NCBI GenBank assembly: GCA_016710335.1
Contig: JADJXQ010000024.1
Span: 109,501-173,500, forward strand
DNA: 64,000 nucleotides
Source: Rhodospirillales bacterium
GTDB taxonomy: Bacteria > Pseudomonadota > Alphaproteobacteria > Rhodospirillales > Defluviicoccaceae
Direction of reading: 5' to 3'
Positions 52,540 to 61,600 of the stretch are shown piece after piece. Position 1 is the first letter of the stretch. Each line of letters starts with the position of its first letter. The notes under the pieces were generated by a model. It was not told the DNA's origin, searched no databases, and saw only the letters and a program-made list of their open reading frames with translations. The position numbers and the translations under genes were made by a program.

Positions 52540-53589
52540 TTAGCGGAACACGTGGATGTTGTCGAGGAACTGGCGGACGCTGGCGTCCCAGGAATACCGC
52601 TCGGCATGCGCGCGGCAGATCTCCGGCGGCACGCCAAGGGCAGCGCGCACCGCTCTGCCCAGGTCCTCGTCCAGGCATCCGGCGCCCGCGCCGTCCAGCA
52701 CATCGCGCGGTCCCGGCACCGGATAAGCGGCGACCGGGACACCGCAGGCGAGCGCTTCCAGCATGACCAGGCCGAAGGTGTCGGTGCGGCTCGGAAACAC
52801 GAACACGTCGGCGGCTGCGTAATACTGCGCCAGCTCCTCGCCCTCCTTCGCGCCCGCGAACACCACGTCAGGGTAACGGGCTCGAAGTGCGGCGCGCTGC
52901 GGTCCGTCGCCGACGACCACCTTGGTGCCGTCGATGTCGAGGCGCAGGAAGTCCTCGATGTTCTTTTCGACCGAAACCCGTCCGACGAACAGGCTGATCG
53001 GGCGCGGGTACGGGAGCCCGTTCTTGGGCCGCGGCCGGAACAGCGCGGTGTCGACGCCGCGGGTCCAGCGCCTGATTCTGCGGAAGCCGCGGGCAGCAAG
53101 GTCGTCCTCAATGCTTTGGGTGGCGACCATCACCCCGGAAGAGGGCCGGTGGAACCAGCGAAGCCAGGCATAGGTCCATGTAGCCGGAATCCGCCAGCGC
53201 GCATGGATGTACTCGGGGAATCGAGTGTGAAACGCGGTGGTGAAGGGAAGCCCATGGCGCCGGCACCAGTTGCGGGCCGACAGACCCAAGGGGCCCTCGG
53301 TCGCGATGTGGATGGCGTTCGGCCGGAAGTCGCCGATGATCTGCCCCATGGTGCCCGGGCTCGCAACGGAAAGGCGGATCTCCGGGTAGGTCGGGCAGGG
53401 AACGGAGCGGAAGCCCTCCGGCGTGACATAGCGGACCTCCCGCCCCGATAGGACCAGGCGCGATCTCAGAGCTTCGAGCGTGCGAACGACGCCATTGACC
53501 TGAGGATACCAGGCATCGGTGACGAGGAGGATTCGTGCGCCATCCTGCCGATCGGCTCCGGGACCGGCTGCTCCATCATGTCCGCCCAC
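52540..53589 (-). CDS. GT4-type glycosyltransferase
   Basis: Glycosyltransferase of 349 residues of the mannosyl-transferase type that acts on glycolipids. The N-terminal fold has ILLVTDAWYPQVNGVVRTLEAL and TAFHTRFPEYIHARW. The donor-binding domain has ISLFVGRVSVEKNIEDFL, VVVGDGP and the E-x7-E motif around PSRTDTFGLVMLEALACGVPVAA in pieces. The GTG at 53589 is supported by GGAGA at 53601-53597 (7-nt spacing). This start lies 124 nt inside the upstream phosphoesterase gene. Even the first conserved strand (from about 53535) is inside it, so the overlap is real. Confidence 0.88.
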   Translation of the reverse strand: MGGHDGAAGPGADRQDGARILLVTDAWYPQVNGVVRTLEALRSRLVLSGREVRYVTPEGFRSVPCPTYPEIRLSVASPGTMGQIIGDFRPNAIHIATEGPLGLSARNWCRRHGLPFTTAFHTRFPEYIHARWRIPATWTYAWLRWFHRPSSGVMVATQSIEDDLAARGFRRIRRWTRGVDTALFRPRPKNGLPYPRPISLFVGRVSVEKNIEDFLRLDIDGTKVVVGDGPQRAALRARYPDVVFAGAKEGEELAQYYAAADVFVFPSRTDTFGLVMLEALACGVPVAAYPVPGPRDVLDGAGAGCLDEDLGRAVRAALGVPPEICRAHAERYSWDASVRQFLDNIHVFR

Positions 53590-54329
53590 CTCAGGATCTC
53601 CAGTCGCCCGTCCATTTGCTCGACCAGGGCGGTGCAGCTTTCAACCCAGTCGCCGTCATTGCAGTAAAGGATGCCGTCGATTTCCCGGATCTCGGCGGTG
53701 TGGATGTGTCCGCAGATGACGCCGTCGGCGCCACGATGCCGCGCCACGGCAACCACCGCCCGCTCATAGTTGCCGATATACTCGACGGCATTCTTGACCT
53801 TGTGCTTGAGGTACGCCGATAGCGACCAGTATGGAAATCCGAGCTTGCGGCGACAGTAATTGAACCAGGTGTTGACCCTGAGCGCCCAGATGTAGGCGTT
53901 GTCACCGACGACCGCGAGCCATTTTGCGTAGGTGACGACGCCGTCGAAGTGATCGCCGTGAAGGACCAGAAAGCGGCGGCCGTCCGCAGTGCGATGCATT
54001 GCCTCCAAGAGGATCGCCACGCTTCCGAACCGGTGCTGGGCGAGCGATCGGAAGTTCTCGTCGTGGTTTCCGGGGATGTAGATGACCCGGGTCCCCTTCC
54101 GTGCCTTGCGGAGGATCTTCTGAAGGACGTCGTTGTGCTCCTGGCGCCAGTACCAGGTCTTGCGGAGACGCCAGTAGTCGATGATATCACCGACAAGATA
54201 GAGGTAGTCGGATTCGGTGCGGCGCAGGAAATCCAGCAACATCCCGGCATTGCACCCGCGGGTCCCCAGATGAACGTCCGAGATGAATATGGATCGAAAG
54301 CAGAACCGACCCGGTGCGATCGCGTTCAT
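53466..54329 (-). CDS. LpxH-like UDP-2,3-diacylglucosamine pyrophosphatase family metallophosphoesterase
   Basis: Calcineurin-like phosphoesterase of 287 residues. Metal motifs are FISDVHLGTRG, YLVGDIIDYW, PGNHDENF, VLHGDHFDG and ICGHIHTAEI. This type is common in alphaproteobacteria and is often annotated as UDP-2,3-diacylglucosamine diphosphatase, but it differs from true LpxH, and the class also has LpxI, so the lipid A role is uncertain. The C-terminal 40 residues (after WADMMEQPVPEPIG) are variable and overlap the glycosyltransferase start. Position next to that gene suggests glycolipid synthesis. Confidence 0.85.
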   Translation of the reverse strand: MNAIAPGRFCFRSIFISDVHLGTRGCNAGMLLDFLRRTESDYLYLVGDIIDYWRLRKTWYWRQEHNDVLQKILRKARKGTRVIYIPGNHDENFRSLAQHRFGSVAILLEAMHRTADGRRFLVLHGDHFDGVVTYAKWLAVVGDNAYIWALRVNTWFNYCRRKLGFPYWSLSAYLKHKVKNAVEYIGNYERAVVAVARHRGADGVICGHIHTAEIREIDGILYCNDGDWVESCTALVEQMDGRLEILRWADMMEQPVPEPIGRMAHESSSSPMPGILRSMASFARSKL

Positions 54330-54546
54330 GTTCCGTCGTGTGCCGTCTTATGAAAGTCGATGGTAACAACAGGTGTGCCATGCTAATTCTGTTGCTACGT
54401 TCTTGCCTAGCTTATTCTTATTCTTTCGCGCAACTTTAAAAAAGATGACGCCAAACCGTCACTTGTGATTCAATGGCACCGATCAAGAATTTTCGAGAAG
54501 CCGGATAGCTGTCAGCGTGATCACCTCGAACCTCCAGGGCATACCG

Positions 54547-55417
54547 ATGCGCCGGCGTGTAATCGTCATCTATAATCCCATTGCCGGCTATTTCTCCGCG
54601 CGGCGGTTCGCGCGCATCCTCAAGCACGTCTCTGCGCTCGGCGCCACCGTCACCGTGCGACGCACGACCCGCCCGGGGGACGCGGAGCGGATGGCGGGCG
54701 AGGTGGACCGGGATGTCTGCGACGTGCTGGTCGCCGCCGGCGGCGACGGGACGCTGAACGAGATCGTCAACGGGCTCAAGGATCTGTCGCTGCCCCTCGC
54801 CGTAATGCCGATCGGCACGGCAAACGTGCTCGCCGCCGAGATTCGCATGCCGGAGCGCTCGCGCCATCGCGCGGACCATTGTCTTCGGCCGCCTGGAGCG
54901 GGTCAGCCTCGGCGTCGCCAACGGCCGCCGCTTTGTCATGATGGCCGGCGTCGGATTCGACGCGCACCTGGTAGCGCGCGTCGACCCCAAGGCCAAGCGG
55001 CTGTTCGGCCAGCTCGTCTACGTGGCGGAGCTACTGACCGGCATGTTCCGGTTCCCCTATCGCCGCTACCGCGTCGTGGTCGATGGCGCCTGTTTCGAGG
55101 CGACGTCGATCGTCGTCGCCAACGGGCACTACTACGGCGGCCGGTTCTGCTGCTCGCGCACGGCCTGCATCAACGACGCCAGCCTCGACGCCTGCCTGTT
55201 TCTGGGCGAGGGTCCATGGAGCGTCGTACGCTACGCCTTCGCGATCGCCCTCGGCCGCCTGGAGGCGCTCCACGATGTAAAGATCGTTCGCGGGTCCGAA
55301 ATCACCATAGAAGGCGACGTAATCGAACCGGTCCAGTGCGACGGCGACGTCGCCTGCGCCCTGCCGCTCAGGGTTCATTCCACGGGCACGAACTTCACCT
55401 TCGTCGTCGGCTGTTGA
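54547..55417 (+). pseudogene. Diacylglycerol kinase family lipid kinase, broken by a frameshift
   Basis: The first 105 codons encode a DAGK catalytic domain start (RRRVIVIYNPIAG, LVAAGGDGTLNEIVNGL, MPIGTANVLAAEIRMPERS). At about 54855-54863 the homology switches to the +1 frame and continues ARTIVFGRLERVSLGVAN, MMAGVGFDAHLVARVDPK and VVANGHYYGGRFCCS to the stop at 55417. One extra base, or two missing bases, explains it. If it were intact the protein would have about 290 residues. Start ATG 54547 is assumed; a GTG lies at 54517. It could be a sequencing error, but the next gene is also broken. Confidence 0.85.
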
Positions 55418-55717
55418 TGCCATCCTTCCGCTCTGCCGCAATGGCCGCACTTGAGCGCGCGAGCCGGCCCTGGGGGTCCTGCCGCCCGGACTGACGTCGC
55501 GTGTGCGCCTGTCGTTCGCTGCCCAGGCGATCGAGGCGTTGACGCAACAGCATCATCGGGACATGATTCCGGTCCTACGACCGCTGGTCCCGCGGGAAGG
55601 GGTGATCCTCGGCGTCGGCGGGCGCCCGGGGCAGTTTGCAAGCTTTTCTCCCAGCTGGCGCGTGCCGACCGCGTCTATACGCTCGAGCCCGGGGGTATGC
55701 GCAGAGCGTTTACACGC
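55417..55717 (+). pseudogene. Remnant of an FkbM-type methyltransferase
   Basis: Piecing three frames together gives MPSFRSAAMAALERASR, then ALGVLPPGLTSRVRLSFA with the segment HHRDMIPVLRPLVPREG and VILGVGGRPGQFA, then KLFSQLARADRVYTLEPGG, then YAQSVYTPATV. This matches the start of an FkbM-like SAM methyltransferase (MIPxLRP, then DVGAxxGQF, then VYAFEP). Frame switches lie near 55467, 55640 and 55692. Only about the first 100 residues remain, and the sequence then meets the 3' end of pmbA. The ATG overlaps the kinase stop (TGATG), showing former coupling. Confidence 0.65.
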
Positions 55718-57053
55718 CGGCGACCGTCATGCCGTCGATGCGGAGGGTGGGGGAGTCGGTGCCGTAGCGGAACTCCAGGTCGTCGGCGGCGGTGACGTGG
55801 CGGAGCATGTCGAGGAGATTGCCGGCGACCGTTACTTCGCTGACCGGATAGGCGATCTCGCCGTTCTCGATCCAGAAGCCGCCTGCGCCGCGGCTGTAGT
55901 CGCCGGTGACGCCGTTGACGCCGAAGCCGATCAATTCGCACACCAGAAAGCCGATGTCGACGCTCCTGATCAGCGCCGTGCGGCTGATGGTCCCCGGCTC
56001 CAGGTAGAGATTGGTGGTGGTTGGGGACGGGGGCGATGACGTGCCGCGCGCCGCGTGCCCTGTCGTCTCCAAGCCCAGTTGGCGCGCCGAGCGCAGGTCG
56101 AGGATCCAGGACTGGAGCACCCCGCGCTCCACCACCGCCAGCCGCCGCGTCGCGATGCCCTCGCCGTCGAATGGGCGGGAGCGCAGGCCGCGGCGGCGAA
56201 GCGGATCGTCGACCACGTTGACTGCCTCGGGGAAGATCGCCTCGCCCATCTTGCCCCGGAGAAAGGTGGTGCCCCGGGCGACGGCGGTGCCGTTGATGGC
56301 CGCGGCGAGATGTCCTAGCAGGGAGCGCGCGACCCGCGGCTCGTAGATCACCGGCACCTGCGCCGACTTGGCCTTCCGCGGATGCAGCCGCCGGACCGCC
56401 CGCTCCCCGGCCGACCGACCGATCTCCTCCGGATCCCGCAGATCCTCGGCGTAGACGGCGCTGGCGAAGTCGTAGTCCCGCTCCATCTCCTGGCCGTGGC
56501 CGGCGAGAACCGAAACAGACACGCTGAAATCGGAGCGGGCGCGCTCTCGGGCAAAGCCGTTGCTGGCGACGATTGCCGAACGCCTCGAGCTCCACGCGGC
56601 TTCTCCGCCCTCGGAGTTGGTGATGCCGGGAACGGCGCGCGCCGCATCCTCCGCCGCCAGCGCACGCGCCGCCAGCTCGTCCGCGGACGGCTCCCCAGGA
56701 TCGCGACTGTCCACCTCCGGGAACGACGTCGCCAACTGCTCCGCCGCGGCGAGGCCGCAGTAAGGATCCTCCGGCACTGCCCGCGCCATCGCCACGGCGC
56801 GATCCGCGAGTTCTCTGAGCGCGGCGTCGGTGTGGTCGGACGAGGAAACGATGGCTTGGCGCTTGCCGACGAACACCCGCAAGCCCACGTCGGCCTCTTC
56901 GGAGCCTTCGACCTGTTCCCGCTTCCCGAGACGACAGGTCACCACCAGGCTCCGTCCTTCGACGAAGACCGCATCCGCGGCGTCGGCGCCGGCCGCCTTG
57001 GCTTTGCGGACCAGATCGTCCAGCCGGTTCAACGGATCAATCGCATCAGCCAT
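55710..57053 (-). CDS. pmbA: PmbA/TldE family metalloprotease-like protein
   Basis: Partner of TldD; in E. coli TldD/TldE mature microcin B17 and degrade CcdA. The 447-residue protein has the PmbA N-terminal domain (GADAADAVFVEGRSLVVTCRLGK). The central part is VYEPRVARSLLGH-like (here VIYEPRVARSLLGHL), followed by the C-terminal domain with NLYLEPG, GFGVNGVTGDYSRGAGGFWIENGE in pieces and PVSEVTVAGNLLDML. The start ATG at 57053 has AGGAGG with 4-nt spacing. No tldD is in the window. Its last codons abut the methyltransferase remnant. Confidence 0.94.
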   Translation of the reverse strand: MADAIDPLNRLDDLVRKAKAAGADAADAVFVEGRSLVVTCRLGKREQVEGSEEADVGLRVFVGKRQAIVSSSDHTDAALRELADRAVAMARAVPEDPYCGLAAAEQLATSFPEVDSRDPGEPSADELAARALAAEDAARAVPGITNSEGGEAAWSSRRSAIVASNGFARERARSDFSVSVSVLAGHGQEMERDYDFASAVYAEDLRDPEEIGRSAGERAVRRLHPRKAKSAQVPVIYEPRVARSLLGHLAAAINGTAVARGTTFLRGKMGEAIFPEAVNVVDDPLRRRGLRSRPFDGEGIATRRLAVVERGVLQSWILDLRSARQLGLETTGHAARGTSSPPSPTTTNLYLEPGTISRTALIRSVDIGFLVCELIGFGVNGVTGDYSRGAGGFWIENGEIAYPVSEVTVAGNLLDMLRHVTAADDLEFRYGTDSPTLRIDGMTVAGV

Positions 57054-57252
57054 GGTGCCTCCTGAAGCGGCGTGGAAGGTGGTGGTCGCGCCCTGCCCTG
57101 ATCGACCGCGTGCAATGCTTTCGTTGCGATACCCGACGCGGTGGATAATATAATCTATAGGAGGCGACCCCGGGACCACGGCCGCTTTACCAGCACTGTC
57201 CTGCGACGCCCGTTGGCGCCGCGTCCGCAAAGGTGGTCGTAACTTCTAGTTT

Positions 57253-59202
57253 ATGAGCCCATTCCGAATCGACATGTCAAGCAGCAGCGAAAACGAGACG
57301 GTGTCGCGCCAGTCGTTGGACGGTGAGGCATCGGAGCAAGGTCATCTTGGTCGCGAGACTTTGGAGTCCGCCGTGGTCCGCTTCGCCGGCGATTCCGGCG
57401 ATGGCATCCAGGTGACCGGCGGCCGGTTCGCCGAGAATACGGCGCTGTCCGGTTACGACCTGGCGACGTTTCCCGATTTTCCAGCAGAGATCCGGGCGCC
57501 GGTCGGCACGACCTACGGCGTCTCCGCCTACCAGATCAACTTCGGCGGCCGCACGATCATGACCTCCGGCGACGTGCCGGATACCCTGGTCGCGTTCAAT
57601 CCCGCGGCGCTTAAGGTGGAACTCGGCAAGCTGAAGAAGGGCGGACTGGTCGTCGTCGACTCGGGCACCTTCACCGAGCGCAACCTGAGAAAGGCCGGGT
57701 ACGAGTCGAACCCTCTCGAAAACGGCGCCCTCGACGGCTATTACAAGATTCTCGTCGACGTCTCCCAGCTTACCCTGGAGGCGGTCAAGCCGTTCGAGCT
57801 GTCGCAAAAGGACGCCTTGCGGTGCAAGAACATGTGGGCGCTGGGGTTGGTCTACTGGCTCTACGACCGCGATCGCGGGCCCACCGTCAACTGGCTCAAT
57901 CACAAGTTTGCGGCCAAGCCCATCGTTGCCGCCGCCAACATCGCTGCGCTGAACGCCGGCCACGCCTTCGCCGAAACGGCCGAATTGCCGGCCGGTGTGC
58001 ACGGCTTTGCAATCACCCCGGCAGAGATCGCGCCCGGGCTGTATCGGGCGATTACCGGCAGCGAAGCGATCGCCTACGGCCTCGCGGTCGGCGCCCATCT
58101 GGCCGGCCTGAAGCTGGTGCTTGGCTCGTATCCGATCACCCCCGCATCACCGATTCTGCACGTTTTGTCGACCATGCGGAAATACGGCGTGGTGACGCTG
58201 CAGGCAGAGGACGAGATCGCCGCCGTCTGTGCTGCAATCGGCGCCTCATACGCCGGGGCGATGGGGGTGACGTCGAGTTCCGGTCCGGGCATCGCCCTCA
58301 AGGGCGAGGCGCTCGGACTCGCCATCGCCGCGGAGTTGCCGCTGGTCGTGATCAACACCCAGCGTGCCGGACCGTCCACCGGCATGCCCACCAAGACCGA
58401 GCAGTCGGATCTGTACCAGGCGGTGTTCGGGCGCAACGGCGATGCACCGCTGGTGGTCATGGCGGCGCGCTCGCCGGGCGACTGCTTCGAGACCGCGATC
58501 GAGGCGACGCGGATCGCGACCAAATTCATGACCCCGGTGATCCTGCTTTCAGACGGCTACATCGCCAACGCCGCCCAGCCATGGAGGGTCCCCGAGGTCG
58601 GCAGGATCGCGCCGTTCCCGGTTACGATGCGTACGGAACCCGAGGGATTCCAGCCGTACCTGCGAGATGCGGAGACGTTGTCGCGTCCGTGGGCAGCGCC
58701 GGGCACACCCGGGCTCGAGCACCGCATCGGCGGCATCGAGAAGGACTACGACAGCGGGAATATTTCCTACGAGCCGGACAATCACCAGCGCATGACCGAC
58801 GTACGGGTAGGGAAGATCGCGCGCGTCGCCGACGACATCCCGCTGCAATCGGTAGACCAAGGCGCCGATGGCGGCACGCTGGTGGTCGTCGGCTGGGGCT
58901 CCACCTACGGCCCGATCAGCCGGGCGGTTTCCAACCAGCGTGCGAAAGGGGTCGATGTCTCCCACATCCACCTGCGCTACCTGTGGCCGCTGCCGCGCAA
59001 CCTGGAGGACCTGCTGCGCCGCTACGAGCAGGTGCTGGTGCCGGAAATGAACACCGGCCAGTTGTCCACCATCCTGCGCGCGCAGTATTTGCTGCCGGTC
59101 CAGGGCCTGAACAAGGTCGCCGGCCAGCCGTTCAAGATCAGCGAAATCGAGGCGTCGATCCGCGCGCGGATCGACGAGATGCAAGAGAGGTCCGTGGCAT
59201 GA
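57253..59202 (+). CDS. korA: 2-oxoacid:ferredoxin oxidoreductase, fused gamma/alpha subunit (KorA-like)
   Basis: Oxidative decarboxylation of a 2-oxoacid (probably 2-oxoglutarate) to acyl-CoA with ferredoxin as electron acceptor. The 649-residue protein joins the gamma domain (about 38-230; FAGDSGDGIQVTGGRFAE, TFPDFPAEIRAPVGTTYGVS in pieces) to the alpha pyrimidine-binding domain (GSYPITPASPILH, QAEDEIAAVCAAIGASYAGA, TSSSGPGIALKGEALGLA, RAGPSTGMPTKTEQSDL). ATG 57253 is assumed; ATG 57274 is an alternative. The first 35 residues are variable. Its stop overlaps the korB start. Confidence 0.93.
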   Translation: MSPFRIDMSSSSENETVSRQSLDGEASEQGHLGRETLESAVVRFAGDSGDGIQVTGGRFAENTALSGYDLATFPDFPAEIRAPVGTTYGVSAYQINFGGRTIMTSGDVPDTLVAFNPAALKVELGKLKKGGLVVVDSGTFTERNLRKAGYESNPLENGALDGYYKILVDVSQLTLEAVKPFELSQKDALRCKNMWALGLVYWLYDRDRGPTVNWLNHKFAAKPIVAAANIAALNAGHAFAETAELPAGVHGFAITPAEIAPGLYRAITGSEAIAYGLAVGAHLAGLKLVLGSYPITPASPILHVLSTMRKYGVVTLQAEDEIAAVCAAIGASYAGAMGVTSSSGPGIALKGEALGLAIAAELPLVVINTQRAGPSTGMPTKTEQSDLYQAVFGRNGDAPLVVMAARSPGDCFETAIEATRIATKFMTPVILLSDGYIANAAQPWRVPEVGRIAPFPVTMRTEPEGFQPYLRDAETLSRPWAAPGTPGLEHRIGGIEKDYDSGNISYEPDNHQRMTDVRVGKIARVADDIPLQSVDQGADGGTLVVVGWGSTYGPISRAVSNQRAKGVDVSHIHLRYLWPLPRNLEDLLRRYEQVLVPEMNTGQLSTILRAQYLLPVQGLNKVAGQPFKISEIEASIRARIDEMQERSVA

Positions 59203-60224
59203 ACGTCGTCAAATCCGCCGCCCGTCTGAAGCCGCAGGATTATGCATCCGACCAGGAGGTACGCTGGTGCCCGGGCTGCGGCGATTACGGCATCTTGCGC
59301 GCGGTCCAGAGAACGCTGGCCGATGCCGGCGCCGATACCGCAAGCACCGTCTTCGTCTCCGGCATTGGCTGCTCGTCGCGGTTCCCGTACTATCTGTCCA
59401 CCTACGGTTTCCATACCATCCATGGACGGGCGCCGGCGCTGGCGACCGGCATCAAGCTCGCCAACCCGGCGCTGGACGTGTGGATCGCCACCGGCGACGG
59501 CGACGGGCTTTCCATCGGCGGCAACCACCTGCTGCACATTCTGCGGCGCAATGTCGATGTCCAGATTCTATTGTTCAATAACGAGATTTACGGGCTGACA
59601 AAGGGCCAGGCGTCGCCGACTTCGCGGCTCGGCACGCGATCGCCGTCGACGCCGGGGGGATCCAGCGAGGCGCCGGTCTCGGCGTCTGCATTTGCTTTGG
59701 GGGCCGGCGGCCGGTTCGTGGCGCGCGTCATCGACACCTCGCAGAAGGACATGGTCGAGGTGCTGAAACGCGCGCACGACCATCGCGGCGCCTCGTTTGT
59801 CGAGATCTTCCAGAACTGCATCGTCTACAACGATGGCGTGTTCGCCCCGTTCGCCGACAAGACGGTCGCCGCGGACCGCCAGATCCACGTGAGCCACGGC
59901 GAGCCGCTGCTGTTCGGCCGTGACCACTGTCAAGGGATCCGCTTGAAGCCCGGCTCCATCGCGTTGGAAGCAGTCACCATCGGCGACAACGGGATTACTG
60001 AGGCCGACATCCTCGTTCACGATGAAACCAATCGCGCCCTCGCGTCCATGTTGGCTGCCATGGAACCGCCGGCGATGCCGGTGGCGCTCGGCGTCCTGTA
60101 TTGCAATCCGGCCCTGGCGGTCGGCGACCGCTTGACGGCGGCGGAGGAGGAGGCGGTAACCCCGACAACCGCCGACTTCGACGCGCTGCTTCGTCGTGGT
60201 GACACCTGGACCGTCCCGTCCTAG
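59199..60224 (+). CDS. korB: 2-oxoacid:ferredoxin oxidoreductase, beta subunit (KorB-like)
   Basis: Thiamine-diphosphate and Fe-S subunit of the oxidoreductase. The 341-residue protein has the cluster-ligand motif RWCPGCGDYGIL (Cys24, Cys27), GIGCSSRFPYY with a third cysteine, FHTIHGRAPALATGIK, and the ThDP motif ATGDGDGLSIGGNH through LLFNNEIYGLTKGQASPT. A separate ferredoxin-like subunit is not present. ATG at 59199 overlaps the korA TGA. Confidence 0.94.
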   Translation: MNVVKSAARLKPQDYASDQEVRWCPGCGDYGILRAVQRTLADAGADTASTVFVSGIGCSSRFPYYLSTYGFHTIHGRAPALATGIKLANPALDVWIATGDGDGLSIGGNHLLHILRRNVDVQILLFNNEIYGLTKGQASPTSRLGTRSPSTPGGSSEAPVSASAFALGAGGRFVARVIDTSQKDMVEVLKRAHDHRGASFVEIFQNCIVYNDGVFAPFADKTVAADRQIHVSHGEPLLFGRDHCQGIRLKPGSIALEAVTIGDNGITEADILVHDETNRALASMLAAMEPPAMPVALGVLYCNPALAVGDRLTAAEEEAVTPTTADFDALLRRGDTWTVPS

Positions 60225-60241
60225 GACGCGCCGTCCTTGGG

Positions 60242-61573
60242 ATGCCCATCAATGTCGCCATTGTCGGAGCCGGACCGGCCGGGTTCTATACCGCGGAAGC
60301 GCTGCTGCAACGGGACGCTGACATCCATGTCGATTTCATCGAACGCCTGCCGACCCCCTACGGGCTTATCCGCGCCGGCGTTGCTCCCGACCATCAAACC
60401 ACCAAGAAGGTCTCCAGGAAGTTCGACCAGACGGCGAACAAGGATCTGGTCCGCTACTATGGCAACGTCGAAGTCGGGCGCGACGTCGCGCTCGAGGAAT
60501 TGCAGGCCCTCTATGACGCCGTGGTTCTCGCGGTCGGCGCCCCGGCCGACCGCTACATTGGCATCCCGGGCGAAGACAAGCTGGGCGTGTTCGGCTCGGC
60601 GCTGGTGGTGGGGTGGTATAACGGGCATCCGGACTTCTCCACGCTGCGCCCGGATTTGAATACGCCGGCCGTGGTCGTGATAGGAAACGGCAACGTCGCC
60701 CTCGATGTCGCCCGAGTGCTGGTCAAGACGCCGGAAGAGCTGGCCCTATCCGACATCGCCGACTACGCCGCAGCGGCCATTCGCGGAAGCCCGTTGACCG
60801 ACGTGTACCTGCTTGGCCGTCGCGGGCCGTTGCAGGCGCGATTTACCAATGTCGAGCTGCGCGAGCTGGAAGATCTGGCAGACGCCGTGCCGGTGGTGGA
60901 TCCGGGAGACCTGCCGGAGGCGGTGCCCGGTTCTCAGGATCGCGAAGGGCGGCTCAAGGAAAAGAACTTGGCGACCCTGCGCGCTTTTTCCGCCCTCGAC
61001 CCCGTCAGCAAACGCAAGCGCATTCATTTCCGGTTTTTCGCTAATCCGGTGGAAATCGTCGGCGGCGAGCGGGTCGAAGGGGTGCGCTATGAAGAAACGC
61101 GACTCGATCAGGGCCGCATCGTCGGCACCGGCCGGATGCAGACGATCGCGTGCGGCCTTGTCGTCTCCGCCATCGGCTATCGTTCGCAGGTTCTGCCCGG
61201 AATGCCCGACTGCAGCGCCGGCGACTGCGTGCCCAACGTCGACGGGCGGGTGGCGCCGGGCCTTTATGCCGTCGGCTGGGCGAAGCGCGGGCCGATCGGA
61301 GTGATCGCGAGCAACCGGCCGGACGGGTCGGCCTGCGCGGAGCAGATCGCCGCCGATATCGCCCGCGGCGAGAAGCCGGGCCGCGGCGGGCTGGAGCCGC
61401 TGTTGGCGAAGCGCGGCGTGCGTGTCGTCGGTTTCGAGGACTGGCGGCGGATCGACGCTGCGGAAGTCGCGGCGGCAGAGGCCGGAGCGCCACGGCGCAA
61501 GTTCACCACGCTCGGTGAAATGCTGGGAGTGCTGGAGCCTGAATCGCGCGGCGGTGCCGCGCAAACCCATTGA
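60242..61573 (+). CDS. fprA: Ferredoxin--NADP+ reductase, FprA/adrenodoxin-reductase type
   Basis: Flavoprotein that exchanges electrons between ferredoxin and NADP(H). The 443-residue protein has the FAD motif AIVGAGPAGFYTAEAL, ERLPTPYGLIRAGVAPDH (hallmark of adrenodoxin-reductase-like enzymes), NADP-binding VIGNGNVALDVARVL, LLGRRGPLQARF and the C-terminal GWAKRGPIGVIASNR. It starts 17 nt after korB, so the reduced ferredoxin made by KorAB could directly feed NADPH formation. Alternatively it could keep ferredoxin reduced for reverse carboxylation. Confidence 0.94.
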   Translation: MPINVAIVGAGPAGFYTAEALLQRDADIHVDFIERLPTPYGLIRAGVAPDHQTTKKVSRKFDQTANKDLVRYYGNVEVGRDVALEELQALYDAVVLAVGAPADRYIGIPGEDKLGVFGSALVVGWYNGHPDFSTLRPDLNTPAVVVIGNGNVALDVARVLVKTPEELALSDIADYAAAAIRGSPLTDVYLLGRRGPLQARFTNVELRELEDLADAVPVVDPGDLPEAVPGSQDREGRLKEKNLATLRAFSALDPVSKRKRIHFRFFANPVEIVGGERVEGVRYEETRLDQGRIVGTGRMQTIACGLVVSAIGYRSQVLPGMPDCSAGDCVPNVDGRVAPGLYAVGWAKRGPIGVIASNRPDGSACAEQIAADIARGEKPGRGGLEPLLAKRGVRVVGFEDWRRIDAAEVAAAEAGAPRRKFTTLGEMLGVLEPESRGGAAQTH

Positions 61574-61600
61574 CGAGGCTGGAGGGAGCTGCGGCAGGTC

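Noticed and set aside
51693..53111. Long open frame continuing upstream of waaA for over 470 codons
   Set aside because: It crosses the DUF374 acyltransferase and glycosyltransferase genes, which have clear family motifs in other frames; waaA homology begins at the GTG at 51692. High GC makes such shadow frames common.
54855..54870. Programmed frameshift in the diacylglycerol kinase
   Set aside because: No slippery heptamer, stop codon or stimulatory hairpin is visible at the switch, and the adjacent gene is also broken, so decay or sequencing error is simpler.
57822..59198. Open frame upstream of korB extending the protein by about 460 residues
   Set aside because: It lies entirely inside korA in another frame and is arginine-rich without recognisable motifs; korB begins at 59199.
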